From Maribacter sp. (GTDB lineage Bacteria > Bacteroidota > Bacteroidia > Flavobacteriales > Flavobacteriaceae): DNA of 38,560 bases. A program made the position numbers and the translations under genes. The notes under the pieces are model-generated. The model did not search any database. It was not told where the DNA came from and saw only the letters and a program-made list of their open reading frames with translations. Below are positions 32,084 through 38,560 of this stretch, in pieces. The stretch lies in the NCBI GenBank assembly GCA_029287355.1, contig JARFRH010000288.1, forward strand, positions 1 through 38,560. Direction: 5' to 3'. Numbering within the stretch: the first letter of the stretch is position 1; every line of letters starts with the position of its first letter.

Positions 32084-33436
32084 ATGAACTTAAATAGCAT
32101 ACATAACGTCTACTTTATCGGTATAGGAGGTATCGGTATGTCGGCTTTGGCTCGCTATTTTAAGTTCTTGAACAAGAATGTGGCCGGGTATGACAGGACA
32201 GCTTCCCCATTGACCACCGAGTTAGCTACTTTGGGTATTGAAATCCACTATGATGACAATCCTGATTTGGTCGAAAAAAACGATTATGATATTGCCAATA
32301 CCCTAGTCGTTTATACTCCTGCCGTACCCATTGACCACAAAGAGCATCAATATTTCTTGGCCAGTGGCTTCGAAATCAAAAAAAGGTCTGAGGTCTTGGG
32401 TCTCATTACCAAAGATACCTTTTGTCTTGCTGTGGCCGGAACTCATGGTAAGACCACGACCTCAAGTATTTTAGCCCATTTATTGAAAGAGACAGGAACT
32501 CCATTTTCAGCCTTTCTAGGTGGGATTTCGGAGGATTTTAACAGTAACTTTTTCTTTAGCGGAACTGAATATTCTGTAGTGGAAGCAGATGAATTCGACC
32601 GCTCATTTTTGCGATTGACTCCCAATGTAGCCTGTGTCACTTCCATGGATGCCGATCATTTGGATATTTATGGCGATGAGGCCACTTTACATGAATCATT
32701 CCAAGATTTTGTCGACCGAATAAAACCCGGTGGTAAACTATTCGTTCGCAAAGGACTGCCTTTAGAAGGTGTGACTTATGGTATAGAAGACGATTCGGAT
32801 TATTGCATCCGAAATATAAGAGTAGAACATGGTACCTACATATTCGATTTGGACACACCCGAAAAGACCCTCTTGGGTGTTAAGTTCAATAAGCCGGGCA
32901 GGCATAATCTGCTCAATGGCCTAGTAGCTTTTGCGATGGCGGTGGAAACAGGTTCCCCCAAACACCGCCTTGCTGAAGCATTGGAAACTTTCAAAGGGGT
33001 ACGACGAAGATTTTCTTATAAAATCAAGGAGGACGAATTTGTTTTTATTGATGATTATGCGCATCACCCTACCGAGATCAATGCAATCTATGATGCAATT
33101 TCCGAAATGCATCCAGCAAAGAAGGTTCTGGCGGTTTTTCAACCACACCTTTATACAAGAACTAAAGATTTTGCCGAGGAATTTGCTACAAGTTTGTCCA
33201 AATTCGATGCGATATTCTTATTGGATATCTATCCCGCAAGAGAAAAACCTTTGGCAGGAATCACTTCAGAATGGTTATTGGAAAAAATAACTAACCCTGA
33301 AAAGAAGGTGGTTAAAAAAGCGGATTTGTTACATGAAATTAGAAGTCAAAATCCTGAGATCCTTGTGACTATGGGGGCTGGTGATATTGGCTTGGAAGTG
33401 GAAAAAATAAAAAAAGAATTTGAGTATGCGAATTAA
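32084..33436 (+). CDS. murC: UDP-N-acetylmuramate:L-alanine ligase
   Basis: MurC adds L-alanine, the first residue of the stem peptide. The 450-residue protein has the UDP-binding YFIGIGGIGMSALARYF at the start, the ATP loop VAGTHGKTTTSSIL, VVEADEFDRSF, SMDADHLDIYGD and IDDYAHHPTEINAIYDA, all typical. The ATG directly follows the murG stop. The murF gene is not in the cluster. Confidence 0.95.
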   Translation: MNLNSIHNVYFIGIGGIGMSALARYFKFLNKNVAGYDRTASPLTTELATLGIEIHYDDNPDLVEKNDYDIANTLVVYTPAVPIDHKEHQYFLASGFEIKKRSEVLGLITKDTFCLAVAGTHGKTTTSSILAHLLKETGTPFSAFLGGISEDFNSNFFFSGTEYSVVEADEFDRSFLRLTPNVACVTSMDADHLDIYGDEATLHESFQDFVDRIKPGGKLFVRKGLPLEGVTYGIEDDSDYCIRNIRVEHGTYIFDLDTPEKTLLGVKFNKPGRHNLLNGLVAFAMAVETGSPKHRLAEALETFKGVRRRFSYKIKEDEFVFIDDYAHHPTEINAIYDAISEMHPAKKVLAVFQPHLYTRTKDFAEEFATSLSKFDAIFLLDIYPAREKPLAGITSEWLLEKITNPEKKVVKKADLLHEIRSQNPEILVTMGAGDIGLEVEKIKKEFEYAN

Positions 33437-34145
33437 TTGGAATTATATCAAGGTAATTGCGCTTTTAATAGTAGTGACAGGGCTTTACGCTTTTTCGAAT
33501 CAGAGGAGTGCTGCAAAAAAAATCAAGGAAATTCAGATAGAATTCGTTGGGGGTCAGAACCTTTACATCACCGAGGGCATGGTTAATAAATTGTTAATAC
33601 AAAATTATGGTAACCTCAATAATGTCCCCAAAGAAAAATTAGTTTTGAATACTATAGAGAAGGTCATAGAAGCCAATAAAATGGTGAAAAGCGCTCAAGT
33701 TTATTTAACGGTGAATGGTACACTTGCAAGTAAGATTGTTCAGCGCAAACCAATCGGACGTATTGAGGGAAGTTCTAAGTTTTATCTCGATGATGAAGGT
33801 AAACGTATGCCTTTGTCAATGAGTCACTCTGCACGTGTGCCAATCATTACTGGTAATATCACGGGCAAAAGCCTTGAAGATGTCTATGAGATTCTCAAGT
33901 ACATCAATGAAGATTCATTTCTTCGGAAAAATGTAATCGGAATACATGTTGAGGCAGAGGACGATTATCAGTTGAAATTCAGAATGGAGCAGTTTATCGT
34001 GAATTTGGGTGGTATCGATAGTCTTGAAGAAAAGTTCAATAATTTCAAGGCCTTTTATGCCAAAGCGAACAAAGACAAAACTCTTGAAGAGTACAATGTT
34101 GTCAGTTTGGAGTTTAATAATCAAGTAGTGTGCACAAAAATTTAA
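33426..34145 (+). CDS. ftsQ: Division protein FtsQ
   Basis: The 239-residue protein starts at ATG 33426 (MRINWNYIKV); a TTG at 33420 would add two residues. It has one N-terminal span (about residues 8-24, IALLIVVTGLYAF), a POTRA-like domain (KIKEIQIEFVGGQNLYITEG and following) and a FtsQ beta domain (ARVPIITGNITGKSLEDVYE, with VHVEAEDDYQLKF-like continuation). FtsQ links FtsL/FtsB to the divisome in the periplasm. It overlaps murC by 11 bases, and its place before ftsA confirms identity despite low sequence conservation. Confidence 0.9.
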   Translation: MRINWNYIKVIALLIVVTGLYAFSNQRSAAKKIKEIQIEFVGGQNLYITEGMVNKLLIQNYGNLNNVPKEKLVLNTIEKVIEANKMVKSAQVYLTVNGTLASKIVQRKPIGRIEGSSKFYLDDEGKRMPLSMSHSARVPIITGNITGKSLEDVYEILKYINEDSFLRKNVIGIHVEAEDDYQLKFRMEQFIVNLGGIDSLEEKFNNFKAFYAKANKDKTLEEYNVVSLEFNNQVVCTKI

Positions 34146-34157
34146 ATCAATCGTCAA

Positions 34158-35486
34158 ATGGAACAAGGTAAATATTCAGTAGGTCTTGACATAGGAACCA
34201 CCAAAATCGTTGCCATTATCGGCAAGGAAAACGAATATGGCAAAATAGAGGTTTTAGGAATTGGAAGATCAAAAAGTCTGGGGGTACACCGAGGCGTGGT
34301 CAATAATATTACCCAAACTATAAAATCGATTCAACAAGCTGTTGAGGAGGCAGAGGTCAACTCTGGTTTGAAAATCGGTTCGGTGGTTGTTGGTATTGCG
34401 GGACAACATATCCGCAGTCTGCACCATAGCGATTATATTACCCGTGCCGATTCCGAAGAAGTCATCAATGAAGAGGATTTGGATAAACTTTGTAATCAAG
34501 TGTATAAATTGGTTATGCTTCCTGGAGAGGAAATCATTCACGTATTGCCTCAAGAATATAAGGTAGACGGACAAGCGGAAATAAAGCAGCCCATAGGGAT
34601 GTATGGTGGTCGATTGGAAGCCAATTTTCACGTCGTTGTGGGCCAAGTATCATCCATTAAAAATGTTGGTCGCTGTATAAAAAGTGCGGGTTTGGATTTA
34701 GGAAATATCACCTTGGAGCCACTAGCTTCTTCTGAAGCCGTTTTAAGCCAAGAAGAGAAAGAGGCCGGGGTTGCCTTGATTGATATTGGAGGTGGTACAA
34801 CCGACCTGGCCATCTTTAAGGATGGGATTATTCGTCATACTGCCGTAATTCCTTTTGGTGGCGGCGTCATTACTGAAGATATAAAAGAAGGATGCTCTAT
34901 TATTGAAAAGCAAGCTGAATTACTGAAAATGAAATTTGGCTCGGCATGGCCAGGAGAGAACAGGGATAATGAGATTGTTTCCATTCCTGGACTTCGTGGT
35001 CGTGAACCAAAGGAGATCACATTAAAGAACCTTTCTAAAATCATCCACGCTAGAGTAGTGGAAATTATAGAACAGGTGTATGTGGAAATCAAGAACTATG
35101 GCCATGAAGAACAAAAGAAAAAGTTAATTGCAGGTATTGTACTGACGGGTGGAGGAAGCCAACTGAAACATTTGAAACAGTTGGTGGAATACATTACAGG
35201 CATGGACACCAGGATAGGGTATCCGAACGAGCATTTGGCTGGAGATTCGGATGCTGAAGTGGCTAGCCCATTATACGCAACAGCGGTTGGATTGCTTATG
35301 AATGCCATTAAGAACGAAAAGAAAGGACCTGACGACGGAATGGAAGTTGACTTAGTAGCGTCTGAGCCGGTTTTGGCTGGGCATGAAGAAGAAAGAACCG
35401 CAAGTTCGGGTTCAAATAGAGAAAGAAAATCAGTATTCGACAAGTGGTCTGAAAAGTTGAAGGATTTTTTGGATAACGCCGAGTAA
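34158..35486 (+). CDS. ftsA: Division protein FtsA
   Basis: FtsA is the actin-like protein that anchors FtsZ filaments to the membrane. The 442-residue protein has phosphate-1 SVGLDIGTTKIVAIIG, the 1C subdomain, phosphate-2 ALIDIGGGTTDLAIF and adenosine GIVLTGGGSQLKHL. The C-terminal FDKWSEKLKDFLDN is an amphipathic membrane-targeting helix. It starts 12 bases after ftsQ and ends 47 bases before ftsZ. Confidence 0.95.
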   Translation: MEQGKYSVGLDIGTTKIVAIIGKENEYGKIEVLGIGRSKSLGVHRGVVNNITQTIKSIQQAVEEAEVNSGLKIGSVVVGIAGQHIRSLHHSDYITRADSEEVINEEDLDKLCNQVYKLVMLPGEEIIHVLPQEYKVDGQAEIKQPIGMYGGRLEANFHVVVGQVSSIKNVGRCIKSAGLDLGNITLEPLASSEAVLSQEEKEAGVALIDIGGGTTDLAIFKDGIIRHTAVIPFGGGVITEDIKEGCSIIEKQAELLKMKFGSAWPGENRDNEIVSIPGLRGREPKEITLKNLSKIIHARVVEIIEQVYVEIKNYGHEEQKKKLIAGIVLTGGGSQLKHLKQLVEYITGMDTRIGYPNEHLAGDSDAEVASPLYATAVGLLMNAIKNEKKGPDDGMEVDLVASEPVLAGHEEERTASSGSNRERKSVFDKWSEKLKDFLDNAE

Positions 35487-35533
35487 AGCAGACAAATAAA
35501 AACAGCATATCATTAACCAGTAATACATATAGC

Positions 35534-37453
35534 ATGAGCAACAACACGGAATTTGAAGGAATAGCTTTTGATTTACCGAAAAATCAGAGTAACGTTATTA
35601 AGGTCATTGGAGTAGGCGGTGGTGGTAGTAATGCCATTAACCACATGTTTCAAGCCGGAATCAATGGGGTGGATTTTGTCATCTTGAATACAGATTCGCA
35701 AGCCCTTACGAACAGTTCTGTACCCAATAAAATTCAACTTGGGGTTTCATTAACTGAAGGTTTGGGTGCTGGTGCAAATCCTGAGGTAGGTGAACAAGCA
35801 GCAATCGAAAGTATGGAGGATATAAAAACCATGTTGGATACTACGACAAAAATGGTTTTTATTACTGCTGGAATGGGTGGGGGAACAGGTACTGGTGCTG
35901 CTCCCGTTATTGCCAAACTAGCCAAGGAAATGGACATTCTTACTGTGGGAATTGTGACGATGCCTTTTGAATTTGAAGGAAAAATGCGCTGCAAGCAGGC
36001 CCAATTGGGTATTGAAAAGTTACGTGCTAATGTTGACTCCTTAATTGTCATCAACAATAATAAACTAAGGGAAGTCTACGGTAACTTAGGCTTTAAAGCC
36101 GGTTTCTCTAAAGCCGATGAAGTATTGGCAACTGCTGCACGTGGCATAGCTGAGGTGATTACACATCACTATACTCAAAATATTGACCTTCGCGATGCCA
36201 AAACAGTGCTTTCAAATAGCGGTACTGCTATCATGGGTTCTTCTATCTCGTCAGGTTCTGGTAGAGCAGGTGAGGCGATTATGAAGGCTTTGGACTCTCC
36301 TTTGTTGAACGATAATAAAATCACCGGAGCTAAAAATGTGTTGTTGCTGATCGTTTCAGGTTCTCAAGAAATCACTATCGACGAAATTGGGGAAATCAAT
36401 GATCATATTCAAACTGAAGCGGGTCATGGTGCGAATATCATCATGGGTGTTGGTGAAGATGAAGATTTAGGTGAGGCAGTCGCCGTAACGGTAATCGCTA
36501 CTGGTTTTGATATTGATCAGCAAGACGATATCGTCAATAGTGAAGCTAAAAAAATCATACATACACTCAATGATGAACAGCGTGCGAGTCTAGATTTAAC
36601 ATCTAAAAATGTTGTACATCAATTAGTCGAAGAAGTGGCAGAAGTTGAAGAGCCGGTTCTTAAACATACCCTTACTGATGAATTGGATGATTTAGACTTG
36701 ATTCCGACTACGAACTATATCAAGAACTTCAATGTCTTTTACGAGGAAGTAATTGCCGAAAATGTTTCCGAAGATGATTTTATCATTATCGATTCAAGTG
36801 AAACAGTCAATGCTATTGATGTCGTCGATCCGGAAGTTGTCTCTCCAAAGGAACTAGAAGAAGACCAGTTCGCTATAAGTTTTGACCTTCCTTTGGTAAC
36901 GGACAATAAAGAGGAAGAAGAAAATGTAATTACTTTTGATTTGGATGAAGAAGTCCATAAAATGGATGTAAAGGATCATATCGAAGTAATACCTGTTTTG
37001 GAGTATAATAAGGACGGTGAAACCAGATATAGCTTAGATGACTATATGGAATTGGAGAACCAATTGACAGGGGCTAAGTCAAAGGCAGAAGAATTCGAAC
37101 CTAAGATTGTTGAAGATGAATTGGTATTCGAAAGGAAGACCATTCCACTAGACGAGGTCGAAAGTGTCGAAGAGGAAACAGAAATCGACCCTATGGAAAC
37201 TCCTTTGGAAGAATTATTGAAGGAGAGAGCTGACGAACGTAGAAGGAAGTTGAAAGACTTCAACTATAAATTCCAAAATAGTTTGAGCAATATCGACGAA
37301 ATTGAAAAAGAACCGGCCTACAAAAGGCAGGGTGTTGATTTAAGCGAGGCCTCGGATGAAAATAAGGCCTCTAGAACTTCCTTGAGCGAAGATAGTAATG
37401 ACGAGATTCAATTAAGGTCTAATAACTCTTTTCTACATGATAATGTAGACTAA
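35534..37453 (+). CDS. ftsZ: Division GTPase FtsZ with long acidic C-terminal extension
   Basis: FtsZ polymerises into the division ring. The 639-residue protein has the tubulin-like GTPase core (residues about 20-330): VGGGGSNAINHM, the signature MGGGTGTGAAPV (114-125) and the T7 loop NIDLRDAKTVL with both aspartates. From about residue 345 an acidic tail of nearly 300 residues follows, rich in Glu, Asp and Val, with a short basic stretch (RADERRRKLKDFNYKFQN). The core is about the same as in other bacteria; the long linker is typical of Bacteroidota. A perfect terminator follows. Confidence 0.96.
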   Translation: MSNNTEFEGIAFDLPKNQSNVIKVIGVGGGGSNAINHMFQAGINGVDFVILNTDSQALTNSSVPNKIQLGVSLTEGLGAGANPEVGEQAAIESMEDIKTMLDTTTKMVFITAGMGGGTGTGAAPVIAKLAKEMDILTVGIVTMPFEFEGKMRCKQAQLGIEKLRANVDSLIVINNNKLREVYGNLGFKAGFSKADEVLATAARGIAEVITHHYTQNIDLRDAKTVLSNSGTAIMGSSISSGSGRAGEAIMKALDSPLLNDNKITGAKNVLLLIVSGSQEITIDEIGEINDHIQTEAGHGANIIMGVGEDEDLGEAVAVTVIATGFDIDQQDDIVNSEAKKIIHTLNDEQRASLDLTSKNVVHQLVEEVAEVEEPVLKHTLTDELDDLDLIPTTNYIKNFNVFYEEVIAENVSEDDFIIIDSSETVNAIDVVDPEVVSPKELEEDQFAISFDLPLVTDNKEEEENVITFDLDEEVHKMDVKDHIEVIPVLEYNKDGETRYSLDDYMELENQLTGAKSKAEEFEPKIVEDELVFERKTIPLDEVESVEEETEIDPMETPLEELLKERADERRRKLKDFNYKFQNSLSNIDEIEKEPAYKRQGVDLSEASDENKASRTSLSEDSNDEIQLRSNNSFLHDNVD

Positions 37454-37477
37454 CTCAAAGTTCGTTTTTACCAAGTT

Positions 37478-37516
37478 AAACCCGAAAACAGAAGCTGTTT
37501 TCGGGTTTATTTTTTA
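37478..37516 (+). terminator. Rho-independent terminator after ftsZ
   Basis: AAACCCGAAAACAG (37478-37491) and CTGTTTTCGGGTTT (37495-37508) form a perfect 14-bp stem with a 3-base loop, followed by ATTTTTTAT. It closes the dcw cluster 24 bases after the ftsZ stop. Confidence 0.9.
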
Positions 37517-37544
37517 TCTTCACTTTCCTAAAAATTAGAACGGC

Positions 37545-37994
37545 ATGGGATTACAACAACAGGTAATGGAACAAATGAAAGCAGCTATGAAATCAAAAGA
37601 CAAGGTTGCTTTGGAGTCATTGAGAGCGATAAAATCGGCTTTGTTGTTAGCACAGACCGAGACAGGTTCTAGTACTGAAATGAGCAAAGAGAATGAGGTA
37701 AAATTGGTCCAGAAATTGGTAAAGCAGCGAAAAGATAGCGCAGCTATTTTCATCGCGCAGGGAAGACAAGATTTAGCCGATCCCGAATTGGCCCAAGTGG
37801 CCGTTATCGAACAATTTTTGCCAGCACAACTCTCTGAAGAAGAAATTGAGAAAGTGGTCGCTCAAGTTATAGAAACTACTGGAGCTAAGGGTATGAAAGA
37901 TATGGGTAAGGTAATGGGCATGGTCTCCAAACAATTAGGGGGGCAAGCAGATGGCAAGACCATTTCTACCATAGTCAAAACAAAACTGGGATAG
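37545..37994 (+). CDS. GatB/YqeY-domain protein
   Basis: The 149-residue protein matches the YqeY family, related to the C-terminal tRNA-binding tail domain of GatB: LQQQVMEQMKAAMKSKDKVA, LESLRAIKSALLLAQTE, LVKQRKDSAAIFIAQGRQDL, QFLPAQLSEEEI and GKVMGMVSKQLGGQADG. Its exact role is not settled; a tRNA or aminoacylation link is inferred from the domain. It starts 28 bases after the ftsZ terminator, so a promoter must overlap that region or read-through occurs. Confidence 0.9.
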   Translation: MGLQQQVMEQMKAAMKSKDKVALESLRAIKSALLLAQTETGSSTEMSKENEVKLVQKLVKQRKDSAAIFIAQGRQDLADPELAQVAVIEQFLPAQLSEEEIEKVVAQVIETTGAKGMKDMGKVMGMVSKQLGGQADGKTISTIVKTKLG

Positions 37995-38011
37995 CCTTAA
38001 GTTCACAAATA

Positions 38012-38335
38012 ATGGATGTTGAAAAAATCCGCGTACTTTTCGAGGAGGAAATAAGCAAAACCAAAAAGAGTATTTTAAGATACGAAGAATTGGCTCAACC
38101 CATTTCGCCTGACAATGCTATTGGGCGAGTTTCAAGAATGGACGCCATTAACAATAAAAGTATTGTTGATGCTGCTTTACGAAAAGCAAGTGAGCGATTG
38201 TCAGGTCTGGAAAGAAATTTGGACAAACTTGGAACCCAAGAATTCGGCGTTTGCCTAAAATGCAAAATGGCGATACGAATTGAACGCATTTTATTGGCAC
38301 CGGAAAGTTCTTTTTGTGTAAATTGCGCTCGCTAA
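38012..38335 (+). CDS. DksA/TraR-type C4 zinc finger protein
   Basis: The 107-residue protein has an N-terminal helical hairpin (residues 1-72) and a zinc finger with Cys81, Cys84, Cys102 and Cys105 (GVCLKCKMAIRIERILLAPE, then SSFCVNCAR). This is the layout of the DksA/TraR family, whose members bind RNA polymerase in its secondary channel and change promoter response to ppGpp. It lacks the acidic Asp-rich tip typical of E. coli DksA in a clear form, so the regulatory role is inferred. It follows the YqeY-domain gene by 17 bases. Confidence 0.88.
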   Translation: MDVEKIRVLFEEEISKTKKSILRYEELAQPISPDNAIGRVSRMDAINNKSIVDAALRKASERLSGLERNLDKLGTQEFGVCLKCKMAIRIERILLAPESSFCVNCAR

Positions 38336-38341
38336 AGAAAC

Positions 38342-38415
38342 GGCCGCGTGGCGCAACTGAATAGCGCATCAGATTTCGGCTCTGAGGGTTGGGGGTTTGA
38401 ATCCCTTCGCGGTCA
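38342..38415 (+). tRNA. tRNA-Arg, anticodon TCG
   Basis: A complete cloverleaf can be drawn. The acceptor GGCCGCG (38342-38348) pairs with CGCGGTC (38408-38414) with one G-U. The D stem is GCGC/GCGC, the anticodon stem TCAGA/TCTGA with loop TTTCGGC, which puts TCG at 38376-38378. The T stem GGGGG/CCCTT has loop TTTGAAT. The discriminator is A and CCA is not encoded. Confidence 0.93.
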
Positions 38416-38427
38416 CTAGAAGTAGAA

Positions 38428-38460
38428 AACCACGCCATTTTTGGCGTGGTTCTTTGTTTT
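38428..38460 (+). terminator. Rho-independent terminator after tRNA-Arg
   Basis: AACCACGCCA (38428-38437) and TGGCGTGGTT (38442-38451) form a perfect 10-bp stem with loop TTTT, followed by CTTTGTTTT. The remaining 100 bases of the window show no gene I can support. Confidence 0.88.
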
Positions 38461-38560
38461 ACGAAAAAATTCAAAGCGATAGTTTTGAGATTTTGGAGGA
38501 AAACAAAGAACTAGGACGATAGTCCGTGGTTTTCTATTTGCAAAGGGGAGCGCAATTGGG

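Overview
The window is chromosomal DNA from a marine-type member of the Flavobacteriaceae (Bacteroidota). The evidence is the gldB-gldC gliding pair, a DnaG primase of the flavobacterial type, TANNTTTG-type -7 promoter elements, many TTG/GTG starts, low GC, and a dcw cluster in the Bacteroidota arrangement with FtsZ carrying a very long acidic tail. The species cannot be named from the sequence alone.

Layout. (1) 1-3275: tail-complete but 5'-truncated queA, a strong terminator, rlmN and a long-chain polyprenyl diphosphate synthase. (2) 3457-6157: an ECF sigma factor overlapping a membrane-anchored probable anti-sigma factor, then an exported barrel-like protein and a convergent zinc-ribbon gene. 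(3) 6203-6696: a decayed DUF4846-type gene fragment and a small unknown ORF. (4) 6742-11879: dnaG, a bidirectional terminator, a NarL/LuxR-type response regulator with an atypical receiver, ammonia-dependent nadE, and divergent gldB-gldC for gliding motility. (5) 11880-17434: an accessory region. It holds an IS110-family transposase that lacks one of its DEDD acidic residues, a truncated gene end beside it, a 39-residue membrane ORF, and a run of single minus-strand genes separated by AT-rich spacers: a VOC protein, an NTF2-like gene broken by one stop codon, a 2OG-Fe(II) oxygenase, a truncated TauE/SafE transporter, an unknown and a barrel protein. Several spacers carry diverged copies of one short repeat, and two of the small genes have copies facing inward on both sides, which looks like a cassette arrangement. 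(6) 17575-21762: a PhoD-like lipoprotein phosphatase, a complete-looking subclass B1 metallo-beta-lactamase, a small cysteine-containing unknown, engB and an alpha/beta hydrolase. (7) 21934-37453: the dcw cluster mraZ-rsmH-ftsL-ftsI-murE-mraY-murD-ftsW-murG-murC-ftsQ-ftsA-ftsZ, tightly packed with many overlaps and controlled by a clear MraZ box array over the promoter. (8) 37478-38460: a terminator, a GatB/YqeY-domain gene, a DksA/TraR-type zinc finger gene, tRNA-Arg(TCG) and a terminator.

How the genes work together. The dcw block makes the UDP-MurNAc-peptide (MurC, D, E), moves it to lipid carrier (MraY, MurG) and delivers it to the division ring (FtsZ, A, Q, L, W, I). MraZ probably represses the whole unit. 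The polyprenyl synthase, dnaG, nadE, queA, rlmN and engB are housekeeping genes. The sigma/anti-sigma/exported-protein trio is probably one envelope-signalling operon. The region between gldC and the phosphatase gene is where genes have been gained and lost: four broken or truncated genes lie in or near it.
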